64,000 nucleotides of DNA, from assembly GCA_963774195.1 (NCBI GenBank), contig CAVZDY010000004.1, forward strand, positions 682,001 through 746,000, given 5' to 3'. The translations under genes were made by a program, and so were the position numbers. The notes beneath the pieces were generated by a model, which was given only the letters and a program-made list of their open reading frames with translations, did no database searches and was not told where the DNA came from. Below, one piece after another: positions 44,637 through 53,597 of this stretch (the stretch's first letter is position 1; each line of letters starts with the position of its first letter). The DNA is from Roseiarcus sp963774195. GTDB lineage: Bacteria > Pseudomonadota > Alphaproteobacteria > Rhizobiales > Beijerinckiaceae.

Positions 44637-45691
44637 TAGAGCGGTTCCCGTTCAGGTTGGTTCATAGCCGGCGGCCTCGAAATAGTTTGCGCATTCGCGC
44701 GGCGTGACAAGCGGAATGCATTCGGCGATTGCGCGCCACAGACCTTCGACGGTGCGTTCGGCGGCTCTGCGCAGCAGCGCCTTGAGCTTGGAGAACATCT
44801 TCTCGATCGGGTTGAAGTCGGGGCTGTAGGGCGGCAAGTAGAGCAAGGTCGCGCCGGCGGCTTCGATCATTTGGCTGATCCTCGGTCCTTTGTGGCTGGA
44901 CAAATTGTCCATGACGACGATGTCGCCAGGCGACAGCGTCGGGACCAGGAATTGCTCGACATAGGCTTCGAAGACCTGGGCGTTGATCGGTCCGTCAAAG
45001 ACCAGCGGCGCGACAACCCCCGCCAGCCTCAGTCCGGCCACGAAGGTCGTGGTTTTCCAATGGCCGTGGGGGACGGCGGCGCGCAGGCGTTCGCCTCGCG
45101 GAGCGCGACCGTATCTTCGCGCCATGTTCGTGGAGGCCCAGGTTTCGTCGATGAAAACCAGCTTCGCCGGATCAAGATCGAGCTGAGACGCGAACCATTG
45201 CCGACGGCGCTTCAGGATATCGGGGCGATCTTGCTCGGCCGCGTGCGCGGACTTTTTTTGAGCGTGATCCTCCTTCGGGCGAAGAAGCGCGAGAGCGCGG
45301 AGATGCTGAAGGAATGGCCCTTGGCTGCGAGGGCGGCGCGCATTTCGGCCAAGGTGGCGTCGCTGCCGGGGCCGAGCAGGGACAGGATGAAATCAGCCTG
45401 CGCCTCGATCGCCGCTGATCGACGATCGCCGCCCTGCCGCTTGGGCGCAAGGTCGCCCGTCGCCAGCGCCTGCGCAACCCAGCGGATCGCGCTCGATACC
45501 CCGACCTTGAAATGCGCCGCCGCCTGACGGCGCGACATTCCCCCATTCACCGCGTCAACCACGCGCTCGCGAAGATCCGTCGAAAGAGGTTCCCCCATGT
45601 CGGCCGGCCTCCTTCGCCAGCCAACACGGTGAATCAGAAACACGTCGATTCGGGAATCCCAAGCGATTCTAATCGGTCGAGAACCGCTCTA
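44637..45691 (-). mobile_element. IS630-family insertion sequence
   Basis: The left end starts TAGAGCGGTTCCCG and the right end finishes CGAGAACCGCTCTA, inverted repeats that both include a TA dinucleotide, the target of the IS630/Tc1 group. Between them lies one transposase gene in two overlapping frames. The size (1,055 bp) is normal for the family. It appears complete. Confidence 0.85.
44652..45598 (-). CDS. IS630 transposase, made by programmed -1 frameshift
   Basis: The first frame (ATG 45598) holds the N-terminal HTH region (GEPLSTDLRERVVDAVNGGMS; FKVGVSSAIRWV). The second frame has the DDE catalytic core (LVFIDETWASTNM, VVMDNLSSHKG, YSPDFNPIEKMFSKLK). They meet at an A7G run (plus strand 45251-45258, CTTTTTTT), where a -1 slip joins K-K to SAHAAEQDRPDILKRRRQW. 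Such slippery heptamers are established in IS630 elements. All three acidic catalytic residues are present. The fused product is about 315 residues. Confidence 0.88.
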
Positions 45692-45783
45692 GCGTTTGGC
45701 GTGGGGTTCCGATTCAGTGCCAGTTCACACCTGTCGGAGTTCAGACGCCACGCTTCCTCACACCTGCAACTATGAGGGAGCAA

Positions 45784-46659
45784 TCAATGCGGCCCCGAGA
45801 CGTCGGGTCGCTCGAACGTCACGTCGAATGCAAAGAAGCGATCGAACAGGGGGGATTTCCTATAGAAGTGGCGCTGTCCCAACCGAACGCCGGGAATTTC
45901 TTCTGACTGATATTCCAATAGACCAAACCAAAGCAGAGGCCGCAAAACGCGAGCCTCCACCAACATCGACCCGGTATCCCACGCGGATTCGAGAACCCCA
46001 ATGTTGGGTATCGCGCAAAGACGGGTCAATTTCTCCGGCGTTTGCCAGGTCGAAGCAGAGACCGACAGCGACCAGAACAAAACGCCTGCGTCAAACTGCG
46101 GCCATGTTCCAAACATGCCTCGTCCGAGATAACCGATATCGGCATGCCAGAAGGTGATGTGGAAGAGGATCGCTTGCAACGCTCGTCGGTGAGGTTCTTT
46201 GAGCAGATCGCGCCCGAGCTGGGTCAGCCTTAGGGCGCCTCGATAGGTTCGAACAAGCTTCGCCTGGGTCGCTATATGCCTGACGAAAAAAAGCGGAAGG
46301 AAGTCGGGCTCGTTGAGCACCTTATGATACCGATACGCGTCCGCCCGATTGAACTCCGGCCACTCAAACAGGTCGATCATTTCGGCGACGACCGCTCGGG
46401 ATAAATTGCCCGTCGCCGTCAGTTTTAACCCGTCATCCAGGGACGCGCATTTTAGGAACAACAGCGTGTTGCGCGTTACGGCGGACATCGCGATTTCGAC
46501 GTCGGTCAGATCGTTTGCAAGCGATAGCGCGCGATTTTCGCTCGATGGTTCCTGCCGTAACGCGTTGAGGCTTTCGAATGTGAGCAAGCTCCAGGCCGGC
46601 TCGACGCCTCCGAGCCAACGGATCACATTCGGATTTTGCAGGAAGCCAGGAGCGACCAT
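45784..46659 (-). CDS. Unknown protein coupled to RecD2
   Basis: A 291-residue soluble protein. Notable stretches are EPAWSLLTFESLNALRQE, FFVRHIATQAKLVRTYRG, LRLTQLGRDLL, FGTWPQFDAGVLFWSLSVSA and ESAWDTGSMLVEARVLRPLLWFGLLE. The Leu/Arg-rich centre is consistent with a winged-helix fold, but I recognise no named family. The start (ATG 46659) lies three bases after the RecD2 stop at 46663, so both genes are on one message and probably cooperate. The insertion sequence lies just downstream. Confidence 0.65.
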   Translation of the reverse strand: MVAPGFLQNPNVIRWLGGVEPAWSLLTFESLNALRQEPSSENRALSLANDLTDVEIAMSAVTRNTLLFLKCASLDDGLKLTATGNLSRAVVAEMIDLFEWPEFNRADAYRYHKVLNEPDFLPLFFVRHIATQAKLVRTYRGALRLTQLGRDLLKEPHRRALQAILFHITFWHADIGYLGRGMFGTWPQFDAGVLFWSLSVSASTWQTPEKLTRLCAIPNIGVLESAWDTGSMLVEARVLRPLLWFGLLEYQSEEIPGVRLGQRHFYRKSPLFDRFFAFDVTFERPDVSGPH

Positions 46660-46662
46660 GGG

Positions 46663-48879
46663 TCAGCGCGCCATCGTCGCGATGGATGACGCATTGGAGG
46701 CTTCGAGCCGCAGCCATTCGTCAAGTTTCGACCAGCGACGTCGACCCGACACGTTGCGGACGGCGATCGCGATCGCCTTCTTCTGGCCGACCAAGACCAC
46801 TAGCCGCTTGCCACGCGTGATGCCGGTGTAGAGCAGATTCCGTTGGAGCATCGCGTAATGCTGGGTCAGCACCGGGATGATCACGGCGGGGTATTCAGAG
46901 CCTTGGCTTTTATGGATGGTGGCGGCATAGGCGGGAACCAGGGTGTCGAGTTCGCCGAAGCCATACGTCGCCGCGCGTCCGTCAAAGCTCGCTAACAGTT
47001 CGCCTGCGTCGACATCCACATCTTCTACATAGCCGATGTCGCCGTTGTAGACTTCCTTGTCATAGTCGTTCTCGATCTGCATGACCTTGTCGCCCGGCGC
47101 GAACGTCCAGCCAAATCGCTCGACTTTTCGTTCGCCCGCCGGGTTGAGGGCGGCCTGGAGTTCGATGTTGAGCGACCGCGCGCCAACGCCGCCACGGTTC
47201 ATCGGACATAACACCTGGATGTCGCGGATGGGGTTCAACCCGAAGCGTCTCGGAATTCGGGTCTTCACCAATTCCAGGATGCGCGAAACGGCGGTCTCCG
47301 GGTCTTCCGCCGGGACGAAATAGAAGTCGCTGTCCGTGTTGGACGTGGCGAGGTCGGGCATCAGGCCTTGGTTCAGGCGGTGAGCGTTCACGATGATCCG
47401 GCTTTCGGCGGCTTGCCGGAATACCTCGGTCAGGCGCACGACCGGCAAGGCGCCGGAGTCGATGATGTCCGCCAAGATTTGGCCGGGTCCGACAGAGGGA
47501 AGTTGGTCGATATCCCCGACGATCAGCATCGCCGAGCTGTCGGGGATCGCTTTTGTTAGCGCCTGCATCAGCATGACGTCGACCATGGAGGCTTCGTCGA
47601 TGACGAGGAGATCACAGTCGAGCGGATTGTCGGCGTTGCGCTTGAACCCGCCGTCCTTGGGGTCGACCTCCAGCAGCCTGTGGATGGTCTTGGCCTCGAC
47701 GCCGGTAGCCTCGGTCATGCGCTTGGCGGCGCGCCCGGTGGGAGCGCAGAGCAACAGCTTTATGCCCTTGGCGGCGAGAATCCGAAGGATCGAATTGACG
47801 ATGGTGGTTTTGCCGACGCCCGGGCCGCCCGTAATGACGAGCGCCTTGGCTTTTAGAGCCAGACGGATGGCGGCTCTCTGACTTTCAGCAAGCTTCAGAC
47901 CGCTGCGCGCCTCGACCCAGGGAACCGCCTTTTCCGGATCGATCCATGCCCAGGGCAACCGACCATTCAGAATTCGCATTAGCCGATCCGCGATCGCCTG
48001 CTCGGCCCTGTAGAGGCCCGCAAGGAACGTGCAGGCGGTGTCGCCCACTTGGTCGGCGATCACGTTGCCCTCGGACCGTTCGAGTTCGAGGGCGGTGAGA
48101 ATCAATTCCCGCGGCGCTTCGAGCAATTCCTCCGCCAGCGGGATCAGTTTATCTGTCGGCAGTCCGCAGTGACCCTCGTCCATCGCCTCGGTCAACGCGT
48201 AGGAAATTCCGGCACGCAACCGGATCATCGCGGTCTTTTCGATGCCAAGCTTCATGGCGATCGCGTCGGCAGTCTTGAACCCGATGCCTCGGATATCCCG
48301 TGCGAGCCGATACGGATTTTCGCTCATGATCTGGACAGCGTCCGCGCCGTAAGTCTTGAAGATGCGAACTGCGCGGGCAGTTCCGACCCCGTTGCTGTGC
48401 AGGAAGACCATGATCTCCCGGACAATCTTCTGCTCGGCCCAGGCGTCGGTGATCCGTTTGGCTCGAACCGCTCCGATGCCGGTCACCTCGCGAAGTCGAT
48501 CGGGCTCGGCCTCGATGACGTCGAAAACCTTGTCGCCGAACGCCTTGACCATTTTCTTCGCGTAGACCGGCCCGATGCCGCGGATCATTCCCGAGCCCAG
48601 ATATTTCTCGATGCCGTCGATCGAACTCGGCGCCGACGTCTTGAGGAATCGCGCCCTGAATTGCTGGCCGTGTGTGCGGTCGTTGGTCCATTCGCCTGAC
48701 GCGGTGATCCACTCGCCGGCGGAGATGATCGCGGCGTGTCCGACCACGGTCACCAAATCGCGATGTCCACGCGCCTTCGCCCGAAGAACGCAGAAGCCGT
48801 TCTCGGGATTGTGGAAGGTTACTCGCTCGACCAGACCGGCGAGCACCTCCTGCGTTGACGTTTCCGGCGGTGATTTCAT
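46663..48879 (-). CDS. recD2: RecD2-type DNA helicase
   Basis: A 738-residue SF1B helicase from ATG 48879; an in-frame ATG at 48936 adds 19 residues. The N-terminal OB-like region (GLVERVTFHNPENGFCVLRA) and tandem helix-hairpin-helix motifs (LGSGMIRGIGPVYAKKMV; VTGIGAVRAKRI; IRGIGFKTADAIA) are typical. The motor has Walker A GGPGVGKTT, motif II VIDEASM, motif III VGDIDQLPSVGPG and a C-terminal UvrD-like IHKSQGSEYPAV. RecD2 unwinds DNA 5' to 3' in repair. The gene is divergent from topoisomerase III, 263 bases away. Confidence 0.93.
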   Translation of the reverse strand: MKSPPETSTQEVLAGLVERVTFHNPENGFCVLRAKARGHRDLVTVVGHAAIISAGEWITASGEWTNDRTHGQQFRARFLKTSAPSSIDGIEKYLGSGMIRGIGPVYAKKMVKAFGDKVFDVIEAEPDRLREVTGIGAVRAKRITDAWAEQKIVREIMVFLHSNGVGTARAVRIFKTYGADAVQIMSENPYRLARDIRGIGFKTADAIAMKLGIEKTAMIRLRAGISYALTEAMDEGHCGLPTDKLIPLAEELLEAPRELILTALELERSEGNVIADQVGDTACTFLAGLYRAEQAIADRLMRILNGRLPWAWIDPEKAVPWVEARSGLKLAESQRAAIRLALKAKALVITGGPGVGKTTIVNSILRILAAKGIKLLLCAPTGRAAKRMTEATGVEAKTIHRLLEVDPKDGGFKRNADNPLDCDLLVIDEASMVDVMLMQALTKAIPDSSAMLIVGDIDQLPSVGPGQILADIIDSGALPVVRLTEVFRQAAESRIIVNAHRLNQGLMPDLATSNTDSDFYFVPAEDPETAVSRILELVKTRIPRRFGLNPIRDIQVLCPMNRGGVGARSLNIELQAALNPAGERKVERFGWTFAPGDKVMQIENDYDKEVYNGDIGYVEDVDVDAGELLASFDGRAATYGFGELDTLVPAYAATIHKSQGSEYPAVIIPVLTQHYAMLQRNLLYTGITRGKRLVVLVGQKKAIAIAVRNVSGRRRWSKLDEWLRLEASNASSIATMAR

Positions 48880-49142
48880 GTGGGAGGGAAGATCGCCGGT
48901 TTTCCGAACGCGCGCCAGCCCCGGGCGTGCTTTCATGGCCGGGCAATTGTCGACCGCCCGCGGCTCGTTGATCTCGTCAGGCGTGCCCGTTTCCTGTCGC
49001 CCTTGGAGTCTGCCCGCTTGCTCCGCGAATTGCGATGGGCGCCCGGCGAAAAGGGCGTCAACACGAAGGCGGACACGGATTGCGCAGCCCTAATGTTCGC
49101 CATATGTTCTTGCGGCGAATCGCTTTCCTAAGCCGAGCCAAG

Positions 49143-51494
49143 ATGGCCGATCAGATCGTCATCACCGAGAAAACGAGCCAAGCCAAGGACGTTCGTTCCG
49201 CCGTGGGCTCCCGCTATGGCGACATTCTACCGGCCGAAGGGCACCTGCTGGACCTCATGGAGCCCGAGGAGGCCGTGCCGGCCTGGAAGCGGTGGTCGCC
49301 GATCCTGCTGCGCCCCGAGGGCCTCTATGGCACTCGCCCGGCCGAAGGCGGAGGCAAAGCCGCCAAGCTCAAGGCCATTCGGGAGGCGCTGCGGGGCGCC
49401 AAGCGGGTTTGGCTCGCCACCGATTGCGACCGCGAGGGGCAACTCATCGGGCAGGAAATTCTGGAGCACTATCATTATCGCGGTCAGGTCATGCGCGTGC
49501 TCTTCACTGCGCAGGACCCGCAGACGATCCGCGACGCCTTCGATCGGGCAAAGCCAAACGCCGAATACGCCAACCTCTACGCCGCCGCGGTCGCGCGCCG
49601 GCAAGCCGACCAAATTTACAACTTGTCCCTTACCCGCACCGCGACCGTCATGCTGGGGCAAGGCGCGAGAAGCGTCATCGGCGTGGGCCGAGTAAAGACG
49701 CCGACCTTGGGCATCGTGTGCAAGCGCGAGCTGGAAATCCGCGCTTTCGCGCCTGAGGCGTACTTCGAGGTGATTGCCGCCGCGGACGTCGCGGGCGGTC
49801 AATTTCAGATGCGACATGCGCCTACGGAGCGAATTGTCCGACGTGAGCATGCGCAGGCGATCGTTGATGCGGCCCAAGGGTTCGCGGGCCCGCTCGCGGT
49901 CCGCATCGAGGACAAGCGGCAAGGGCCGCCCAAGCTGCACGACTTGCCTTCGTTGCAAAAGCTGTGCGGTTCGCGCTTCGGCTGGTCGGCTGGCAAGACG
50001 CTTGAGGTCGCCCAAGAACTCTATGATGGTCAAGGCAAGAAGATCATCTCCTACCCGCGCGCGGAGGTGCGTTATCTCCCCGAGAGCCTGATCTCGGACG
50101 TGCCAAGGATCGTCGCCGGCCTCCGCGTGGGCCAGTCGTTCGGCGTGATCCCCGTGCCCGACCCGCCGGTTATTCGCAAAGGCGCGAGCGGCGGCTTTCA
50201 CGACAAAGGTCTCGTAGGCGCGAGTCATCACGCCGTGATTCCGAACGTCAACACGGTCGACAAGCTGCGGGAGATCTGGCCTCGCCTTTCCCTCGACGAA
50301 AAGAAACTCTTCGACGTCATCGCGCGCGCCTATCTGGCGAGCCTCATGCCCGATTTCCGCTATCGCCAGACCACCGCGACGCTCGACGTCAAAGGCTTCG
50401 CTTTCCGCGCCGCGGGACGCCAACCCATCGATCTGGGCTGGCGCGCGGCCTTTCCGGATTGGCGACCCGCGGACGAGAAGGGCGACGAGGCGCAATGGCT
50501 CCCGGCGCTGCAAGACGGCGAGACCGCGCGCCTGCGGGACCCGAAAATCGAGGACAAGGAGACCCGGCCGCCGCCGCGCTACAACGAAGGCTCCCTCATC
50601 GAGGCGATGCAGAATGCGTGGCGCTTCGTGGACGATGAGTTGCTACGGGAGCGACTGAAGGAAGCCAAAGGCATTGGGACGCCGGCGACCCGCGCCGAGA
50701 TCATCGGCGGGCTGAAGAAGCAGGCTTTCCTGATGATCAACGGCAAGCACATCGTGCCGACCGAAACCGGCCTGTCGTTGTTCGGCGTTCTCAAGAAAGC
50801 CGATCCAGCGCTGGTCGATCCAGGCGTGACGGCGCGACTTGAATGTCTGCTCGACGATGTCGTCGTGGGCAAACAGGAAATGGTCGCCGCGATCGACGCG
50901 GTATGTGAAGTCGCGCTGCGCATCATCGGCAGGCTCACGGGAGGCTCGGAGAGTGGGGGGCCTCCCCCGCCCGGTGGGACAAATGGCGCTGGCCCGGGAG
51001 GCTATCCTCCCACGCCCGCGATGAAGCGCTATGCCGACAGCCTTGCGCGGCAGAAAGGCCTTCGACCGCCGGTCGGGTATGATACGTCGACATCGATCTG
51101 TCGCGCGTTTCTCAACGAGCATGCGGCCAAGAAATCTGACGGCGATGTCCAACGAGCCGAGGTCCCTTCGCGGACGCCAAGAGCCTCGACAGCGCGAAAA
51201 GGCGCGGACATCGCCGACAACGCCAAGGTCAACTTAAGCGCCAAGCCGGGGCCGTTCGACGCGAAGCGAGCGGCGCCGCGCGCAAAGCGCGGCCACAAAA
51301 TCGCGATCGCGACGGCAAGTCCCACCAATCCAACGAAGAAACGCCGGACGTTCACGATCGCCGAGGACGTTCCGCATTGGACGTTATTTGACCGCCGTGG
51401 AGATGCAACGCGCTGCCTGTGCGTCCGCCGCGGCACCCTTCGATTTGAGGCCGAACCGACACGTCTCCGGTCGAGGCAGGCTGACGACTGCTAG
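49143..51494 (+). CDS. topB: DNA topoisomerase III (type IA)
   Basis: A 783-residue enzyme from ATG 49143 (MADQIVITEKTSQAKDV); another in-frame ATG lies at 49104. The TOPRIM domain has ITEKTSQA and the metal motif DCDREGQLI. The active-site Tyr lies in IISYPRAEVRYL. The strand-passage region includes GIGTPATRAEII. It has no clear zinc-finger tail: the last 170 residues are Pro/Ala/Arg-rich and poorly conserved. It relaxes or decatenates DNA. Copies on mobile elements are common, which fits its place within the integrative element next to RecD2. Confidence 0.92.
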   Translation: MADQIVITEKTSQAKDVRSAVGSRYGDILPAEGHLLDLMEPEEAVPAWKRWSPILLRPEGLYGTRPAEGGGKAAKLKAIREALRGAKRVWLATDCDREGQLIGQEILEHYHYRGQVMRVLFTAQDPQTIRDAFDRAKPNAEYANLYAAAVARRQADQIYNLSLTRTATVMLGQGARSVIGVGRVKTPTLGIVCKRELEIRAFAPEAYFEVIAAADVAGGQFQMRHAPTERIVRREHAQAIVDAAQGFAGPLAVRIEDKRQGPPKLHDLPSLQKLCGSRFGWSAGKTLEVAQELYDGQGKKIISYPRAEVRYLPESLISDVPRIVAGLRVGQSFGVIPVPDPPVIRKGASGGFHDKGLVGASHHAVIPNVNTVDKLREIWPRLSLDEKKLFDVIARAYLASLMPDFRYRQTTATLDVKGFAFRAAGRQPIDLGWRAAFPDWRPADEKGDEAQWLPALQDGETARLRDPKIEDKETRPPPRYNEGSLIEAMQNAWRFVDDELLRERLKEAKGIGTPATRAEIIGGLKKQAFLMINGKHIVPTETGLSLFGVLKKADPALVDPGVTARLECLLDDVVVGKQEMVAAIDAVCEVALRIIGRLTGGSESGGPPPPGGTNGAGPGGYPPTPAMKRYADSLARQKGLRPPVGYDTSTSICRAFLNEHAAKKSDGDVQRAEVPSRTPRASTARKGADIADNAKVNLSAKPGPFDAKRAAPRAKRGHKIAIATASPTNPTKKRRTFTIAEDVPHWTLFDRRGDATRCLCVRRGTLRFEAEPTRLRSRQADDC

Positions 51495-51758
51495 CCATCG
51501 TGAACACCGGAACCAACGGGAGGAGCCTTGAATGCCGCGCCCCGTTGTCGACGCTTTCCGTATCTGCGCGTGCTGACCCAAGAATTGTCAGGACACATAC
51601 TCCCCACAGAGCTGGCGCACAGATCGATATTTTCATTACGTTTACCTTTGCTTTCGCTTGTATGTCGCTGCGACCACTTGCAGGAATCCGCGGCATTAGG
51701 TAGCAAGCTCACCCAAGCCTATCTAGCGGAAATGATTGGAGTTTGTCATGATCGATGG

Positions 51759-51986
51759 ATGCGCGACGAATCCGTCATCAACGGCTTGCTCCAAAAGCGC
51801 GAAGAGCTTCAGCGCGAAAGCGCGAGCCTCCGCGAGCAAATGGCTGTCATTGCGAACAGCATCGAAGCGATTGACCGCGTGCTTGAAGCATTCGGCTTCG
51901 AAGGCGAGTTGGAAGGCAAGACGCCCCGCGCCGCAATGTCGCGCCGCGCGCGCCTGGCTCAATATGTCGCAGGCCGAATTGGCTGA
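51759..51986 (+). CDS. Small coiled-coil protein
   Basis: A 75-residue protein: RDESVINGLLQKREELQRESASLREQMAVIANSIEAIDRVLEAF is one long helical hairpin. Short proteins of this design are common in Rhizobiales mobile DNA; no role is known to me. The start could be ATG 51759 or 51732. Its 3' end overlaps the start of the HTH gene that follows. Confidence 0.5.
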   Translation: MRDESVINGLLQKREELQRESASLREQMAVIANSIEAIDRVLEAFGFEGELEGKTPRAAMSRRARLAQYVAGRIG

Positions 51987-52179
51987 GGCGGCGAAGGTCG
52001 GTGAATCCGCCGTGAAGGATTTCGAATCTGGTAAGCGGCGGCCAATTGAGGCCACTCAAATGGCAATGCGAGCTGTTCTGGAGCGGGCAGGGATCGGCTT
52101 TCCGTTCGCGACCGAAGGCGGCGTTTCTTACGCATGCGGAATCACCTACTCTGAGCCCGCAAAAGCGTCAGAACAGTAG
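51964..52179 (+). CDS. XRE-type HTH protein, 5' end uncertain
   Basis: A Cro/C1-type HTH: NMSQAELAEAAKVGESAVKDFESGKRRP, then EATQMAMRAVLERAGIGFPF. Protein-like sequence starts earlier (PQCRAARAWLNM), at about 51937, but the only usable ATG is 51964 and no start lies before it in this frame. The normal start seems lost, perhaps by fusion into the upstream coiled-coil gene, with which it overlaps by 23 bases in another frame. It could still be translated by coupling. Confidence 0.55.
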   Translation: MSQAELAEAAKVGESAVKDFESGKRRPIEATQMAMRAVLERAGIGFPFATEGGVSYACGITYSEPAKASEQ

Positions 52180-52390
52180 ACGGAATCTGCGGATTCCTGT
52201 AAGAGAGAATAGTGGACTAGGAGAGTGTCGGACTCTCGGACGGACGGATGGAAAGCCCCCGACCAGCACCGGCTCTAGCCCGAGGACGGGACGATCGTCG
52301 CAGTGGGATGCGACAATCGACCCGACAATCGGTTTAGTTATCTTCTCATGTTCCACCCCCCTGGAAACGGGTTTACGTTCCGACATTAGC

Positions 52391-52428
52391 CCCGCGCCGC
52401 CATCCCCCACGGATTTGAACGGCGCGGG
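52391..52428. terminator. Possible hairpin between convergent genes
   Basis: CCCGCGCC (52391-52398) can pair with GGCGCGGG (52421-52428) across a 22-base loop. No strong T tract follows, so a terminator role is uncertain. Confidence 0.25.
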
Positions 52429-52437
52429 TCTAATTCT

Positions 52438-52957
52438 TTATGCCTCATCTTCGGGCGGCTCATCACCATCGGGAGGCGTAACAAGAGAGGGGTCGTCCCG
52501 CATCGGGAGGCAGTACAAGGGGCCTGCCTTTTGCAATTGCCCTCGCTTCGCCATCCGCCATGCGATCGGGTTGATTTCGGTGGTAGTGACGCTCGGCCAC
52601 CAAGTTGCCGCGATGTGAACCTTCATATCCTTGACGGAAGCGCCAGGGGCGCCCTCGTGCTGAAGCGCGCGGATGACGTCGAGAATTCATTTCCGGCATC
52701 GTCGGCGTTCCGTCCGGCTTGCCCGAAGAAGGCGTCGGTGCGGGAGGAATTGACTCGATCAGGTTAGAGAGCAGGCCGGGCGGCAGAGACGGAATCTCCC
52801 CGAAAAGATCGTCTTTGAGGAGGCGCGCAATAACACGCTCAGCGGTGTCGAGTTCGATTGTCTCAGCATCGAGCCTATCGAGCGCAGCTTGGTGCTCCGC
52901 ACGCTCAGCCGCGATCCGTTGGCGTCGCGCCCCGATAAGATGGAATTGATCCGTCAT
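52438..52957 (-). pseudogene. Small hypothetical gene with one frameshift
   Basis: It begins MTDQFHLIGARRQRIAAERAE with a long helical region (EHQAALDRLDAETIELDTAERVIARLL). One extra A in GAATTC (plus strand 52683-52688) shifts the frame; its removal gives EMILDVIRALQHEGAPGASVKDM and continues HIAATWWPSVTTTEINPIAW to a stop at 52438. The second half looks like a winged-helix domain. The product would be about 172 residues. Known family not recognised. A read error is a real alternative. Confidence 0.6.
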
Positions 52958-53044
52958 GAGGCGTGGTTATCGTAGCTGATATCGGCCTGTCAACGGAAAT
53001 CATATCGCTACATCCGATTACATCGATGAGATACGTGATTCTCG

Positions 53045-53136
53045 GCGGATAACAGGCATGTCAATAGTTCTGTGCAGTTATCCGCGAAATCCACAGGGCG
53101 AAATATCTTCGATTGCACATAAGGGCATCCTTATGT
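53045..53136. promoter_or_regulatory. AT-rich region with two inverted repeats
   Basis: GCGGATAAC (53045-53053) and GTTATCCGC (53077-53085) are inverted copies 23 bases apart. ACATAAGG-GCAT-CCTTATGT (53117-53136) is an 8-bp perfect hairpin. Between them, AATCCACAG resembles part of a DnaA box. The stretch lies upstream of the leftward gene at 52957 and after the end of the RHH gene at 53218. It may be an operator region or an origin. Confidence 0.4.
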
Positions 53137-53217
53137 CTCTACATTTTCGCTGTGGTGTTACAGCTACATAATGCGGGAATCCGAGAGGAATCGTCCCGCC
53201 GCGCCGCCTGAGAACGC

Positions 53218-53550
53218 TCAACCCCGTAGACGCTTCTGAACCACCTCGCGCACCCCCTCAAGGATCAGGTCGTGCACCTTGCATTCCTCCGCCGCGGCGA
53301 TCTCGCGCAGGCAACGCCTGAGGTCCCTGGGGAGATAGATGCTGGTGTGGACCCGATCCCCGGAGCCAGAGCCCTTTGAGTCCTCCGACGCCTTCGGTGG
53401 CGGAGCGGTCTCTGGCTCGCGGGCACTGCGGGGCGGACGCGGAGACCCGGCGCCATCGTCCAGCGGGCGGCAGTCCGAATCTGAGTCGTAGCCCGGGTGG
53501 TCGTCTGCGAACCTGGATTTCAGGCCGGCGATCAGGCTCTTCGCGGTCAT
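53218..53550 (-). CDS. Ribbon-helix-helix DNA-binding protein
   Basis: A 110-residue protein. The N-terminal 60 residues are polar and Pro/Ser-rich; residues about 66-108 (RVHTSIYLPRDLRRCLREIAA, then CKVHDLILEGVREVV) form a ribbon-helix-helix domain of the CopG/antitoxin or plasmid-control type. A long perfect inverted repeat lies 14 bases before its start and is its probable operator. It is the last gene before the right-hand 19-bp repeat of the integrative element. Confidence 0.65.
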   Translation of the reverse strand: MTAKSLIAGLKSRFADDHPGYDSDSDCRPLDDGAGSPRPPRSAREPETAPPPKASEDSKGSGSGDRVHTSIYLPRDLRRCLREIAAAEECKVHDLILEGVREVVQKRLRG

Positions 53551-53563
53551 GCCGTCTCCCTCA

Positions 53564-53597
53564 CGCTATGGCGCCATCGCGCCGTGGCGCCATAGCG
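53564..53597. promoter_or_regulatory. 13-bp perfect inverted repeat, probable RHH operator
   Basis: CGCTATGGCGCCA (53564-53576) and TGGCGCCATAGCG (53585-53597) flank an 8-base centre. Each arm contains its own GGCGCC palindrome. It sits just upstream of the leftward RHH gene (start at 53550), a normal place for self-repression. Confidence 0.7.
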
